Below are positions 43,579 to 53,802 of a stretch of DNA of 64,000 nucleotides, one piece after another. Location of the stretch: contig NZ_CZPZ01000012.1 in assembly GCF_001458775.1 (NCBI RefSeq), positions 310,001 through 374,000 of the forward strand. The letters run 5' to 3'. Made by a program: the position numbers and the translations under genes. The DNA is from Candidatus Nitrospira nitrificans. Its GTDB lineage: Bacteria > Nitrospirota > Nitrospiria > Nitrospirales > Nitrospiraceae. Position 1 is the stretch's first letter; every line of letters starts with the position of its first letter. A model generated the notes under the pieces. The model saw only the letters and a list, made by a program, of their open reading frames with translations. It made no database searches and was not told the DNA's origin.

Positions 43579-43625
43579 GAGCAGGATGCTCAAAAAGGCC
43601 GTTCAGCAAGGCCGCAGCGAGACAG
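43579..43625. repeat. palindromic intergenic element, partial copy 2
   Basis: GCAGGATGCTCAAAAAGGCC followed by an AGCAAGGCCGCAGCGAG stretch matches the minus-strand right end of the element at 423-549 over about 40 bases. Only one end is recognisable here; the matching opposite end was not found, so it is a partial or eroded copy. It lies between pstS and pstC, just before the pstC start. Confidence 0.5.
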
Positions 43626-43632
43626 TCAATAT

Positions 43633-45951
43633 ATGACAGTTCCCCCTTTCACTCCGATGCCGGTGCTTCAAGGAGAGCCGTCCCCAGGCCGGGATTCCGT
43701 CCCGACCCCGGCCCTGGTGGGCGGACTGTTCAGTCGACGCCAAATCAGATCGATCACGGACGGGCTTACCAACGTCATCATCAAGACCGGTGGGATCAGC
43801 ATCATCCTTTGCATTCTCGGAATGTGCATTTTTCTGGTGAAAGAAGTCGTCCCGCTCTTTCAGCCGTCCTACGCCACCCCGGCCGAGCCGATTACACTCT
43901 CTCCGCTTGATCGTCCTTCCGCGTCTGCGCTGATCGGTGTCGATGAACATCAAGAGCTTGCCTATGTGCTCCGCGGTGACGCACTGGAGTTTGTCTTCTT
44001 AGGGGACGCCGGGTCCGCGGCACACAGTCCATCGCGCAGCTTGTTGCCGGGCGGCTCGGTCACAGCATCGGCGCGAGCATTCGGGAAGGGGCACTCGCTC
44101 GCCGTGGGCACGGAAGACGGCCGCGTCATCCCCGTGGCGATCGAATTCACTCAGGACTTCCAAGGGAACGAACGTTCGATCGCCCCGTCCGTCACGGTCG
44201 GGATTCCGATGGTTGCCGCGCCAACTCCGCAACCAATCACCAAGATGGCGTATCAGAGCGCGGACTCCGACGTTCGGATTGCCACGCTGCTTCAAGACCA
44301 GCACCTCTGGCTGACCACGAGTCGAACCGCATCCCGCCCCGATGGAACCGCTGAGGCTTCGATCTCACAGGTTGATCTCACACCCCACATCTCGGGCCGG
44401 GTTACGGCGATCACCCTCGCGAGTCGGGCGGAGCTTCTCGCTGTCGGCACGGAAGAGGGCAAGGTCTATCATTTCGACCTCCGAGAACCGGAGAAGCCCG
44501 GTCTTGTCGAGATAAGTCAGGTTTCTGAAGGAAGCGACGCGATTACCGCGCTGGCCTATTTGATGGGTGACCGGAGTCTTGTGGTCGGCGGCGCATCCGG
44601 GCAGATTGCCGTGTGGATGCCCGTGCGGGAACATGCTGCGACGAATGCAACCCATATGACGCGTATCCATCGGTTTGCCCCTCACCAGAGGGCGGTCACC
44701 GACATCACGATTTCCCAGCGCGATAAGGGATTCATCACCACCGATGCCGGGGGAGAAATCCGTCTGCACCATTCGACGTCCGAACAAACGTTGTTGACGC
44801 TTGCTCCACAACAGGGGGCGCTCCGCAGCACCTATTTTTCTCCAAAGGCGGATGGCCTGGTCGGTCTCGCTGAAAATAATCGACTGGTGCATTACCATAT
44901 TTCGAATCCCTACCCGGAGATCACCTTGGCCACCTTATTTTCCCCCGTGATGTACGAGGGGTATGATCGGCCGGAACTTGTCTGGCAATCCTCGAGTGGG
45001 TCGGACGACTTTGAAGCGAAGTTCAGCCTGACCCCGCTGATATTCGGAACCATTAAGGGCACCTTCTATGCCGTGCTCTTGGCGGTGCCATTGGCGGTAT
45101 TGGCCGCAATCTATACCGCCATGTTCATGCATCCCAATCTGCGGGCGAAGATCAAGCCCACGATAGAAATCATGGCCGCGCTGCCCACCGTCGTGCTTGG
45201 ATTTCTGGCCGGCCTCTGGTTTGCGCCGGTCCTGGAGCGAAACTTTCCCGCCATGACGGGGATGGTCTTGATGATGCCCTTGGTCATCGCCCTTTCCAGC
45301 GGGCTCTTTCTCCTGCTCCCTGCCTCCCTCAAGCATCGTGTGCGGCCCGGCGCGGAGGCGCTGCTCATGGTGCCGATCATCATCGCCGTGGTCTGGGGGT
45401 GCCTTGAAACCAGCGCCTGGTGGGAGTCTTTCTTGTTCGATGGTCATTTTAAACCGTGGATCCAAACTCATCTCGGTTTGAATTATGACCAGCGCAACGC
45501 CATCGTGGTCGGAGTGGCCATGGGATTTGCCATCATTCCCATCATCTACAGCATTTCTGAAGAAGCGCTCTCCAATGTTCCAAAGAATCTGATCGCCGGG
45601 TCCTTGGCCCTCGGCGCCACGCGGTGGCAAACGCTCACCCATCTCGTCCTGATCTCGGCCAGCCCAGGCATCTTCTCGGCGTTGATGATCGGGTTCGGTC
45701 GGGCGGTCGGCGAGACCATGATCGTGTTGATGGCGACCGGCAATACGCCGATCATGGATTGGAGCCTCTTCAACGGGTTTCGAACCCTGTCTGCGAATAT
45801 CGCCGTGGAGATCCCTGAAGCGCCGCACGGCGGGACCTTGTATCGCACGCTCTTTTTGGCGGGTTTGCTCCTCTTTATCGCGACCTTTCTGCTCAATACG
45901 GTAGCGGAACTGGTTCGACAGCGACTCAGGGAGAAATATAGCCAATTCTAG
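43633..45951 (+). CDS. pstC: phosphate ABC transporter permease PstC with large periplasmic beta-propeller-like insert
   Basis: The inner-membrane permease subunit, 772 residues, far longer than the ~320 of ordinary PstC. After one N-terminal membrane helix (GGISIILCILGMCIFLVKEVVPLF, about 53-77) comes a ~350-residue domain rich in WD40-like units: DGRVIPVAIEF, LLAVGTEEGKVYHFDLRE, SLVVGGASGQIAVWMP and FITTDAGGEIRLHHSTSE. The permease proper then has about six helices (about 470-760), with the EAA-loop segment NVPKNLIAGSLALGATRWQTL. The domain sits outside the membrane. Similar long PstC proteins exist in Pseudomonas and other proteobacteria. The start ATG 43633 has no clear SD. Confidence 0.92.
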   Translation: MTVPPFTPMPVLQGEPSPGRDSVPTPALVGGLFSRRQIRSITDGLTNVIIKTGGISIILCILGMCIFLVKEVVPLFQPSYATPAEPITLSPLDRPSASALIGVDEHQELAYVLRGDALEFVFLGDAGSAAHSPSRSLLPGGSVTASARAFGKGHSLAVGTEDGRVIPVAIEFTQDFQGNERSIAPSVTVGIPMVAAPTPQPITKMAYQSADSDVRIATLLQDQHLWLTTSRTASRPDGTAEASISQVDLTPHISGRVTAITLASRAELLAVGTEEGKVYHFDLREPEKPGLVEISQVSEGSDAITALAYLMGDRSLVVGGASGQIAVWMPVREHAATNATHMTRIHRFAPHQRAVTDITISQRDKGFITTDAGGEIRLHHSTSEQTLLTLAPQQGALRSTYFSPKADGLVGLAENNRLVHYHISNPYPEITLATLFSPVMYEGYDRPELVWQSSSGSDDFEAKFSLTPLIFGTIKGTFYAVLLAVPLAVLAAIYTAMFMHPNLRAKIKPTIEIMAALPTVVLGFLAGLWFAPVLERNFPAMTGMVLMMPLVIALSSGLFLLLPASLKHRVRPGAEALLMVPIIIAVVWGCLETSAWWESFLFDGHFKPWIQTHLGLNYDQRNAIVVGVAMGFAIIPIIYSISEEALSNVPKNLIAGSLALGATRWQTLTHLVLISASPGIFSALMIGFGRAVGETMIVLMATGNTPIMDWSLFNGFRTLSANIAVEIPEAPHGGTLYRTLFLAGLLLFIATFLLNTVAELVRQRLREKYSQF

Positions 45952-46044
45952 ACGGGAAGCTTGAGGCAAGGCGAAGTTCACGAATGAGAAGCAAGGCCCG
46001 GTGGTTGGAAGAGGGGCCGGACAAACAGGTGCGCGAGTGATTCG

Positions 46045-47466
46045 ATGAAACAGTGGGTCAAGCATTTCATGGCAAGCGGTGAGCTCTTCATTTGGGGCTG
46101 CGGGGCCGGGCTTTCCATTTCGCTCCTCATGATCGGCGGGCTTCTGGTGCTCATTCTCCTCAATGGGTTCGGGTATTTTTGGCCGGCCGATCTCGTCGAA
46201 TTGACGCTGAAGGACGGCAAACATGTGATCGGTCAGTTGGCCGGCGAGGAAGTCAGCCCAAAAGGGATCCCGCGGATCAGGGTGAAGATCGGCAACCGGG
46301 ATCTGTATGGTCTGGACTATCGGTGGATCAACACCGATCAGATCGTCGAACGAACCACGCCCGCCGATCTTGTGATGGTGGAACGGCGTGAGTGGGGGAA
46401 TTTCTATGGACGGCTCCGGACGCTGGTCAAGGAAGACCAGCCTGTGGCTGAAGGCTCGGAGGCCGTATGGCAGTCTCTACCGGCTCTGCTGCGGCAGGCT
46501 GAATCGAGTGAGGCAGCGCGCGCGTACGCGTATACGTTGCTCGTCGTCGATGCCAACGGCAGAGAAAAGTCCATTGAGCTCGGCCAAGTCATGCGAGTCT
46601 TGCGCCCCAACGACCTTTCGAAGGCGGAGAAAGTGTGGGTCTATGCCGGCAACGTCTGGATGGTGTTGACCACAGAGCCGCGAGAAGCCAATACGGAGGG
46701 AGGAATCTTCCCGGCCATTTTCGGCACGGTCCTGATGGTGATGATCATGAGCTTTGTCGTGACCCCCTTTGGTGTCATCGGCGCGCTGTACCTCAGGGAG
46801 TATGCCCGCCAGGGAGTCATCGTGCGAACCGTCCGCATTGCCGTCAACAATCTCGCCGGGGTTCCCTCGATCGTCTTCGGGGTGTTCGGGTTGGGGTTTT
46901 TCGTGTACGGCGTGGGGGGCACGCTGGATGCGCTGTGGTTTTCCGATCGGCTGCCGACTCCCACGTTCGGCACGGGTGGTATCCTCTGGGCTTCATTGAC
47001 GCTGGCGCTCTTGACCGTTCCCGTCGTCATCGTCGCGACCGAAGAGGGATTGGCAGCCGTGCCGAGGGAGTATCGAGAAGGGTCGATCGGCTTGGGCGCG
47101 ACCAAATGGGAAACCATCTGGAAAGTCGTGCTTCCCACGGCCCTCCCCGGCATCTTGACCGGACTGATCCTGGCGATGGCTCGCGCGGCCGGCGAGGTGG
47201 CGCCCTTGATGTTGACCGGCGTCGTCAAACTGGCGCCCGCCATGCCGATCGACTGGACCTGGCCGTTTATTCACTTGGACCGGAAGTTCATGCACTTGGG
47301 TTTTCATATTTATGACGTGGGGTTTCAATCGCCGAATGTGGAAGCTGCCAAGCCGATGGTCTATGTGACCACATTGGTGTTGATTCTTGTGGTGGTGACG
47401 CTTAACCTCACGGGCATCCTCTTGCGAAATCGAATGAGGAGGAAATATGCTGGGTCAGCAGTTTGA
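46045..47466 (+). CDS. pstA: phosphate ABC transporter permease PstA with extra periplasmic domain
   Basis: A 473-residue permease subunit, longer than the usual ~290. An N-terminal helix ([29 protein letters not shown]) is followed by a ~180-residue soluble insertion ([30 protein letters not shown] and so on). The permease domain carries the EAA-type loop [32 protein letters not shown] and the end segment [20 protein letters not shown]-like. It forms the channel with PstC. The pstB ATG lies 20 bases inside its 3' end, preceded by AGGAGG. Confidence 0.93.
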   Translation: MKQWVKHFMASGELFIWGCGAGLSISLLMIGGLLVLILLNGFGYFWPADLVELTLKDGKHVIGQLAGEEVSPKGIPRIRVKIGNRDLYGLDYRWINTDQIVERTTPADLVMVERREWGNFYGRLRTLVKEDQPVAEGSEAVWQSLPALLRQAESSEAARAYAYTLLVVDANGREKSIELGQVMRVLRPNDLSKAEKVWVYAGNVWMVLTTEPREANTEGGIFPAIFGTVLMVMIMSFVVTPFGVIGALYLREYARQGVIVRTVRIAVNNLAGVPSIVFGVFGLGFFVYGVGGTLDALWFSDRLPTPTFGTGGILWASLTLALLTVPVVIVATEEGLAAVPREYREGSIGLGATKWETIWKVVLPTALPGILTGLILAMARAAGEVAPLMLTGVVKLAPAMPIDWTWPFIHLDRKFMHLGFHIYDVGFQSPNVEAAKPMVYVTTLVLILVVVTLNLTGILLRNRMRRKYAGSAV

Positions 47467-48325
47467 CATGACGTCCGGTATCCCTACCCTCTCGCCTGCT
47501 GTTTGCTCACTGGAGATGGAGAGCATGGACCCTCATGATTCCAACGTGCCGCATCGGCCCAGCGCTCAGGGGAAGTCGAAGCTTCGCGTGCAGGGCTTCA
47601 ATTTTTTCTACGGGCCGGTCCAATCCCTCTTCAAGATTGATTTGGATATTTTCGAACATCAAGTGACCGCCTTCATCGGACCGTCCGGTTGCGGGAAGTC
47701 CACCTTGCTCCGCTGCATGAATCGCTTGAATGATCTCATCGAGGGAGCCCGATATGAGGGGAACATCCTTCTTGACGACGTGGATATTTTCAATCCGACG
47801 ATCGATATCACCGATCTTCGCAAACGCGTGGGCATGGTGTTTCAAAAATCCAACCCGTTCCCCAAATCGATCCATGAAAATGTGGCGTACGGGCCGCGGC
47901 TGCAAGGCCTGAAGAATCGGGCGGTGTTGGAAGAGATCGTCGAGCGAAGCCTCCGGGGAGCCGGCTTATGGGAGGAAGTGAAGGACCGGCTGCACAAGAG
48001 CGCGCTCGGCTTGTCCGGCGGTCAGCAGCAGCGTCTTTGCATTGCGCGAGCCCTCGCCGTCAAGCCGGACGTTCTTTTGATGGACGAACCCTGCTCAGCG
48101 CTGGATCCCATTGCCACCGGCATCATTGAAGAGTTACTGTTTTCGCTGAAGAAAGAGTTGACGATCGTCATCGTGACGCACAACATGCAGCAGGCCGCCC
48201 GGGTGTCGGATCGGACCGCGTTTATGTACCTTGGCCAACTGGTCGAGTATGGCCTCACGAAGCAGTTGTTCACGAACCCTTCGAAGAAGCAGACGGAAGA
48301 TTACATCACAGGACGATTCGGGTGA
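47447..48325 (+). CDS. pstB: phosphate ABC transporter ATP-binding protein PstB
   Basis: The ATPase of the Pst importer, 292 residues. Motifs: Walker [15 protein letters not shown]-loop [21 protein letters not shown], signature [16 protein letters not shown], Walker [14 protein letters not shown], and H-loop [15 protein letters not shown]. The N-terminal ~45 residues before the domain are not conserved. The start could lie further in (ATG 47525), but ATG 47447 has AGGAGG at four bases and overlaps pstA. phoU starts four bases after its stop. Confidence 0.96.
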   Translation: MLGQQFDMTSGIPTLSPAVCSLEMESMDPHDSNVPHRPSAQGKSKLRVQGFNFFYGPVQSLFKIDLDIFEHQVTAFIGPSGCGKSTLLRCMNRLNDLIEGARYEGNILLDDVDIFNPTIDITDLRKRVGMVFQKSNPFPKSIHENVAYGPRLQGLKNRAVLEEIVERSLRGAGLWEEVKDRLHKSALGLSGGQQQRLCIARALAVKPDVLLMDEPCSALDPIATGIIEELLFSLKKELTIVIVTHNMQQAARVSDRTAFMYLGQLVEYGLTKQLFTNPSKKQTEDYITGRFG

Positions 48326-48329
48326 CGCC

Positions 48330-49004
48330 ATGGCTCAACACCGACATTTCGACGAAGAACTTGCCGAACTCAAGACGAAGCTGGCGCGAATGGCCGGCCT
48401 CGCGGAAGACCAAATCGATAAGGCGTTGACCGCGTTGGTCACGCGAGACGCGGCTTTGGCCTGCGCAGTGATCGAACGGGATCACAAGGTCAATGCGATG
48501 GATGTCGAGATCGACGAAGCCTGCATCGAATTGCTGGCGCTCCACCAGCCGGCGGCGCGCGATCTTCGGTTGGTGACGACGGCCATGAAGCTGTCCACCG
48601 AGCTTGAACGTATCAGTGATCTGTCGGAAAGTATCTGTGAGCGCGCGATCGAACTGAACGAAGAGCCTCAACTCAAGCCCTACATCGATATCCCGCGGAT
48701 GGGGAGCCTGGCGCGGGTCATGGTGAAGGAAAGCATCGACGCCTTCGTCAAGGAAGATGCCATTCTGGCCAGGAAAGTCATCGGGGATGACGACTTCGTG
48801 GATGACCTCATGGAACAGTTGTTTCGTGAGCTGCTCTCGTTCATGATGGAAAATCCGCACACGATTTCCCGTGCCATTCGATTGAGCTTTATCGCCAAGT
48901 CTCTTGAGCGAGTGGCCGATCATGCCACCAATATCGCCGAGTTGGTCGTCTATCTGGTGGAAGGCAAGATCATTCGGCATACGGCGCCGTCGGCTCCATT
49001 GTGA
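48330..49004 (+). CDS. phoU: phosphate signalling protein PhoU
   Basis: PhoU is a cytoplasmic six-helix-bundle metal-binding protein that couples Pst activity to PhoR/PhoB control. The 224 residues begin MAQHRHFDEELAELKTKLARM and contain the two PhoU repeats: KVNAMDVEIDEACIELLALHQPAARDLR and, later, DDFVDDLMEQLFRELLSFMMENPHTISRA. AIRLSFIAKSLERVADHATNIAELVVYL follows. The E-x-x-D metal-cluster pattern appears in both. It closes the pst operon; phoR and phoB are not in the window. Confidence 0.95.
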   Translation: MAQHRHFDEELAELKTKLARMAGLAEDQIDKALTALVTRDAALACAVIERDHKVNAMDVEIDEACIELLALHQPAARDLRLVTTAMKLSTELERISDLSESICERAIELNEEPQLKPYIDIPRMGSLARVMVKESIDAFVKEDAILARKVIGDDDFVDDLMEQLFRELLSFMMENPHTISRAIRLSFIAKSLERVADHATNIAELVVYLVEGKIIRHTAPSAPL

Positions 49005-49152
49005 CGAGTCGATTGGTTTGACCGGCCGGCGCCGCGCGGAACATCGAAAAAGAAATCCCCATGATCGGACCGGCGATCGGCAAGACCGATTGCCGGGGAT
49101 CCAGATGCGCGTTCGTTTGAAATGACTCTGCCCCTGTGTTAGCATTCGTCCC

Positions 49153-51576
49153 ATGGGTGCCACCACCTCGGCGAAGCGGGGAGAAGCCCGCCGCGCCCCA
49201 TCTTCCCCTTCTCATATCCAGCGAGAAGTGATCGGCGTGATCTTGATCGCGCTGAGTCTGCTGATGCTCTTGAGCCTCCTGTCGTTTGTGCCCGGAGAGG
49301 CGGAGGTGCTGGCGACCGGTGCGCCGGATGCCGATCCACCACGCAATCTCATCGGTTCGTTCGGCGCGTTGTTGGCCGGTGCGTTCTTTTTCGGCATCGG
49401 TGGAGCGGCCTATCTCTTTCCCCTGCTGCTGGGGCGATTGGGATTTCGATGTTTCTCTCAGGTTCCGGTGAGTCTTACGCTGCGGACGGCCGCCGGCTCG
49501 TTAGCCGCCGTCTTCTTCCTGAGCGCATTTCTGCATCTTGAAACGACGGGGGTGCCGACCCTGACCAGCGGGATGATTTCCCGCGGGATGGGCGGTGGTG
49601 TCGTCGGCCAGGCGATCGCCGAGGGGCTCCGCGCTGTCTTTGCCGGAACCGGGGCCCATATTCTGGTCATCACAGGATTCCTGGTCTCCCTTCTGTTGAC
49701 GGCCCCACTGTCCTTGGCGGAAGCCGTCCGTCGGATGCCGGCCTGTTGGGCCGCTCTCCGCGAAGGAGTGTCGGCGGTGATGCCTGAGCGATCAATTGAA
49801 ATCGAGAAAGAGAGCGACCATCGACGATCACGAGCGAGGTCGTCGAAGCCGGCGCCTGTCACTCGAGGAGAGGAGTCAGCAATTGACGGAATCGAGGAGG
49901 TTGAACTGACCCCGACTTCTCCGGGTCCGATCATCCAGCCATTCCCTGTCGCAATTCCAACATGGGACGCGCAAGCGGCTGAGCCGGAACTGGTTGTTCC
50001 GACAACTGCATCCGAAAACTATCAGCTTCCTGACCCGGAGATTCTGTTAAGCGATCCCTCCGGGCCGATGGATCGGATGTCGGATGAGGAACTCAAGGCC
50101 CAGTCCGAGATCTTATCCCGCGCACTGATGAGTTTCGGCATCGAGGGCATTGTGACGGAAGTGAGGCCAGGCCCGGTCGTCACGATGTACGAGTTTGAGC
50201 CGGGTCCCGGCACGAAGGTCGCTCGCATTGTGAATCTGGCCGACGACCTGGCATTGGCGCTGAAGGCGACGAGTTTACGCATCGTTGCGCCGTTACCGGG
50301 AAAATCCGTGGTCGGCATTGAGGTGCCGAACCGGTCTCGGGAGACGGTGTCTCTGAAAGAAGTCGTCATGAGCGAGGCCTTTCGGCGGGCAAGATCCAGG
50401 CTGACATTGGCGTTGGGCAAGGATATCTTCGGTGCCCCGATGACGGCCGATTTGAAGACGATGCCGCACCTCTTGGTGGCCGGAGCAACGGGGGCCGGGA
50501 AGAGTGTCAGTCTGAACACGATGTTGCTCAGCATCCTCTTTTCCGCCAAGCCGAGTGAAGTGAAACTGTTGCTCATCGATCCGAAGATGCTTGAGTTCCA
50601 ATCGTATGAGGGCATCCCGCACCTTTTGCGGCCGGTGATTACGGACCCCAAGTCAGCCGCAAGGGGCTTGGGATGGGTCGTCGCTGAAATGGAGCGGCGG
50701 TATAAGCTGCTGGCGGAAGCCGGTGTGCGGAACATTGAGGCGTACAATCGCAAGGTCGCCGGTTTGCACGAGGTGTTTGCTGAAAAGAGCGCATCGGACG
50801 TCGAGCAGACTGAGCCGCCGATGAAGTTTCTCTCGGACGAAGAGCGTCTCTCCGCCGGTGAAACGTCGATCGCCGAGGGGGAACGGGGTTGCATGCAGCC
50901 GAAACCGACGCCGCCGGAACCGCTGCCGTTTATCGTCGTCATGATCGACGAACTGGCGGATCTGATGATGGTCGCTCCGAAAGATGTCGAAGACAAGATC
51001 GCCCGACTTGCACAGATGGCCAGGGCTTCCGGCATTCATCTGGTACTGGCCACTCAGCGTCCATCCGTCGATGTGCTGACCGGCTTGATCAAAGCGAATT
51101 TTCCCGCGCGGATCGCGTTCCAAGTCTCATCGAAGACCGACTCGCGAACCATTCTCGATGCGAACGGCGCGGAGGCTCTCCTCGGCCGAGGCGATATGCT
51201 GTACCTGGCCTCCGGCACCGGTCGTCTTGCGCGTCTGCATGGGTCCTTTGTTTCGGACGACGATGTCCGCTCGGTGGTCGAGTTTGTGAAGGAACAGGCC
51301 CTGCCCATCTATAACCAGGAGCTGCAGTCGCTGAAGTTGGAGGAGGCGGCTGAGGAAGAGGCGAAAGACGAGGTGTACGAGCAAGCGAAAGAATTGGTGC
51401 TGTCGACCGGACAGGCGTCGGCCTCGTTGATTCAGCGCCGGCTGCGGGTCGGCTATCCTCGAGCCGCGCGCATGATCGAGCAGATGGAATCGGAAGGCAT
51501 TGTGGGGGCGGCTGGTCGTGATGGGCGTCGGGAGGTGCTTGGACGGCGCGGCCCGGTCGGCGCGGCGGAAGCATGA
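49153..51576 (+). CDS. ftsK: DNA translocase FtsK
   Basis: A division-associated DNA pump, 807 residues. Four N-terminal membrane helices come first, from GVILIALSLLMLLSLLSF to GAHILVITGFLVSLLLTA (about 27-190). A variable linker follows, then the motor, with PHLLVAGATGAGKSVSLNTML (Walker A), VVMIDELADLMMVAPKD (Walker B) and IHLVLATQRPSVDVLTGLIKANFPARIAFQVSSKTDSRTILD. A winged-helix gamma domain at the end (ASLIQRRLRVGYPRAARMIEQMESEGIVG) reads KOPS-type sites. Its stop overlaps the lolA start by four bases. Confidence 0.95.
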   Translation: MGATTSAKRGEARRAPSSPSHIQREVIGVILIALSLLMLLSLLSFVPGEAEVLATGAPDADPPRNLIGSFGALLAGAFFFGIGGAAYLFPLLLGRLGFRCFSQVPVSLTLRTAAGSLAAVFFLSAFLHLETTGVPTLTSGMISRGMGGGVVGQAIAEGLRAVFAGTGAHILVITGFLVSLLLTAPLSLAEAVRRMPACWAALREGVSAVMPERSIEIEKESDHRRSRARSSKPAPVTRGEESAIDGIEEVELTPTSPGPIIQPFPVAIPTWDAQAAEPELVVPTTASENYQLPDPEILLSDPSGPMDRMSDEELKAQSEILSRALMSFGIEGIVTEVRPGPVVTMYEFEPGPGTKVARIVNLADDLALALKATSLRIVAPLPGKSVVGIEVPNRSRETVSLKEVVMSEAFRRARSRLTLALGKDIFGAPMTADLKTMPHLLVAGATGAGKSVSLNTMLLSILFSAKPSEVKLLLIDPKMLEFQSYEGIPHLLRPVITDPKSAARGLGWVVAEMERRYKLLAEAGVRNIEAYNRKVAGLHEVFAEKSASDVEQTEPPMKFLSDEERLSAGETSIAEGERGCMQPKPTPPEPLPFIVVMIDELADLMMVAPKDVEDKIARLAQMARASGIHLVLATQRPSVDVLTGLIKANFPARIAFQVSSKTDSRTILDANGAEALLGRGDMLYLASGTGRLARLHGSFVSDDDVRSVVEFVKEQALPIYNQELQSLKLEEAAEEEAKDEVYEQAKELVLSTGQASASLIQRRLRVGYPRAARMIEQMESEGIVGAAGRDGRREVLGRRGPVGAAEA

Positions 51577-52280
51577 TGCGCTGGTGGCTTGCCGTTTCAG
51601 TGAGTGTCATATTGGTCTTGCCGGCTTGGGCGGCGGACGGACCGGTTGATGAAAAGGCCTTGCAGGAGGTTCGTGAAGTCGTCAAACAGCTGCAAGCGCG
51701 ATACGAGAAGATGAAAGATCTCCAGGCCGACTTTTCTCAGAAAACAAAGATTGAAGGGTTTGAGCGGCCGGTGACATCATCCGGCAAGGTCTACATCAAA
51801 AAGCCGGGCCGCTTACGGTGGGACTACTTGGATCCGGCGACCGAGCAAATCTATGTGAACCAGGAGGATGTAAAGGTTTATGTTCCCGAACATAAGCAGG
51901 TCCTGGTCGGGAAGTTGACGCAGATGGCGGCCTCCAAGGCGCCGTTGGAACTGTTGCAGGGAGCGGCCAAATTGGATGAATCCTTTGAGATCGAGCCTAC
52001 TAGGGGGAAAGATCGCGGAGTCGGCGGGATGCCGCTCATCACGCTGATTCCAAAAGCCAAGGAGCAGGAATCCACTCAGAATCTTCAGAAGATCGTCGTC
52101 GAGGTTTTCCCCAAAACCTACTTTATCCGTACGGTGTCCCTCCATGAGGTCAGCGGCAACGTCGCCGTCTTTGAATTTTCGAACTTGAAACCCAACCAGG
52201 GATTAGGTAATGAGGTGTTTGACTTTAAGACCCCGTCGGATGCGGAAGTCGTCAGGGCTCCGGTGCTGAACGGGCCGTAA
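51573..52280 (+). CDS. lolA: outer-membrane lipoprotein carrier protein LolA
   Basis: A periplasmic chaperone that carries lipoproteins from the LolCDE complex to the outer membrane. The 235 residues have a signal peptide (MRWWLAVSVSVILVLPAWA) and the LolA-type QARYEKMKDLQADFSQKTK, GKVYIKKPGRLRWDYLDP, LYVNQEDV-like and VPEHKQVLVGKL segments. Length is slightly above the E. coli protein. The ATG start overlaps ftsK, a known ftsK-lolA gene pair. LolB is not seen in the window. Confidence 0.93.
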   Translation: MMRWWLAVSVSVILVLPAWAADGPVDEKALQEVREVVKQLQARYEKMKDLQADFSQKTKIEGFERPVTSSGKVYIKKPGRLRWDYLDPATEQIYVNQEDVKVYVPEHKQVLVGKLTQMAASKAPLELLQGAAKLDESFEIEPTRGKDRGVGGMPLITLIPKAKEQESTQNLQKIVVEVFPKTYFIRTVSLHEVSGNVAVFEFSNLKPNQGLGNEVFDFKTPSDAEVVRAPVLNGP

Positions 52281-52327
52281 ACCTATTGACGAATGACTCG
52301 TCTTCGTGAGCTAAGGGAACTCAGCCA

Positions 52328-53086
52328 GTGACAAAACTCATGAGCAGCGTGGCTGAAGCCGTCGATCAAGCGATCACAAGATTGGATTTCGACCGGCTTC
52401 ACCAGGAGTATTGGGAGCAAAACGAGTTCCTGGTCATCAAACAATTCTTGCCCCGTGCCTTCGTCGAGGAGGTGCTCGTTCCACAGGCTCAGGGCATGAA
52501 GGCGGATCTCAATCGAAACTATATTCCAGGCCATAAGAAGGGCGGGAGTGTCAGCTATTATACCGTGCAGGAGAAAGCTCCCCGCTTTCTCGACCTCTAT
52601 CGGGCTGAGTCATTCCGGGCATTCCTGAACCGGCTTGTTCAGGCGAAGCTGATGTTCTGCCCGGACAATGATCCCCATTCATGCGCCCTCTACTACTACA
52701 CTGAACCGGGCGACCACATCGGCTTCCACTACGATACGTCCTACTATAAGGGCGCTCGCTACACGATCTTGATGGGGCTTGTGGATCGGTCAACCCAGTG
52801 CAAGCTGGTGTGCGAACTCTTCAAAGACCACCCGACCAAGCAGCCCCGCCATCTTGAGCTGGTGACCGAACCGGGAGACATGGTGATTTTCAACGGTGAT
52901 AAACTCTGGCATGCCGTCACGCCTCTGGGAGAGGGCGAGGAGCGGATTGCGCTGACCATGGAATATGTCACGAATCCCGATATGGGCGCGGTCAAGCGGT
53001 TGTATTCGAACCTCAAAGACTCCTTCGGCTATTTCGGCTTCGCGACGGTCTTCAAGCGGGCGTTGGGTCTCAACCGATCCAAGTAG
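52328..53086 (+). CDS. 2-oxoglutarate/Fe(II)-dependent dioxygenase family protein
   Basis: The 252 residues contain the facial triad HxD...H: HYDTS (His134, Asp136) and LWHAVTPL (His195), with Arg206 (EERIALT) positioned to hold 2-oxoglutarate. The fold would be a double-stranded beta-helix. The sequence EYWEQNEFLVIKQFLPRAFVEEVLVPQA is like phytanoyl-CoA dioxygenase-related or 2OG-FeII oxygenases. The substrate is unknown. The GTG start has AAGGGA. It is a late neighbour of lolA, 47 bases downstream, with no obvious functional link. Confidence 0.8.
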   Translation: MTKLMSSVAEAVDQAITRLDFDRLHQEYWEQNEFLVIKQFLPRAFVEEVLVPQAQGMKADLNRNYIPGHKKGGSVSYYTVQEKAPRFLDLYRAESFRAFLNRLVQAKLMFCPDNDPHSCALYYYTEPGDHIGFHYDTSYYKGARYTILMGLVDRSTQCKLVCELFKDHPTKQPRHLELVTEPGDMVIFNGDKLWHAVTPLGEGEERIALTMEYVTNPDMGAVKRLYSNLKDSFGYFGFATVFKRALGLNRSK

Positions 53087-53325
53087 CCTTCGTCCAAGGG
53101 GCTTGGTAATTCTTTTATCTGCGTATCTGTTCTCTTACATAACGCAAGGCCTCTCAACTCCGATCGATCCAGTTTAAATTCTGCTCATTGATAGCTGGTT
53201 GGCAGACCTCTGTATGTTTCCAGAAGGGGTCAGTGGTCATTCGTGACAAATCGCACGAGACGATATTGTACCAATCTGTCCGCTCTAACCAGGAGACCCC
53301 AGTAGCAAGATCTTCCACGTTCAGG

Positions 53326-53802
53326 ATGCACTATACTTTGAGCATGCTCACTCTGACGCGGTATGCCGTCTCTGTGGTGATAGTTCTGCTGTCCATCGCG
53401 ACGGCAAGCGTCAGTACCGCACAATTCGTTCCTCGGTCGAGACCGCCGTCCCTGCAATCGTATTACATGACATCCATTCATGAGGTTCTGTCCGACCCCG
53501 GACACTATCAGTTCCGAATCGTACGGATCCGAGGAGTCGTGCAAACTATTACTCAGGTCCCGCAACCCACCGCGTGTGGTTTAGGAGTCGCCTATGAGAT
53601 TCATGTGAAGGACGAGTCTGGTGAACTGAAGGTGATTGATCTAGGACCGTGCGGAAGGGGGAACAGAGGACTGGTGTTGTCGGAAACGCTTGTTGGCGGT
53701 GAGCAGATTGATGCTCTCATTCATGTCTCGTTCACGAATCACCCGAGTGAGTCTCCCAATCCACCCGAAGGGCTTCTCCAGTGGCTTGAACGAACCGAAT
53801 AA
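53326..53802 (+). CDS. exported hypothetical protein
   Basis: The 158 residues start with a signal peptide (MLTLTRYAVSVVIVLLSIATASVSTA from residue 7). A compact domain (SIHEVLSDPGHYQFRIVRIRGVVQTI, a pattern reminiscent of nucleic-acid/OB-like fold proteins with a G-x-V strand) follows, and an acidic C-terminus (PPEGLLQWLERTE). ATG 53326 or 53344 both give it; neither has a strong SD. An OB-fold reading is suggested by the VRIRGVVQ strand but is not proven. It stands alone. Confidence 0.6.
   Translation: MHYTLSMLTLTRYAVSVVIVLLSIATASVSTAQFVPRSRPPSLQSYYMTSIHEVLSDPGHYQFRIVRIRGVVQTITQVPQPTACGLGVAYEIHVKDESGELKVIDLGPCGRGNRGLVLSETLVGGEQIDALIHVSFTNHPSESPNPPEGLLQWLERTE

Noticed and set aside
44935-46224. 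429-residue open frame on the minus strand
   Set aside because: Antisense to pstC and pstA, which are clear. Composition is His/Arg/Gly-rich as expected of a mirror frame.
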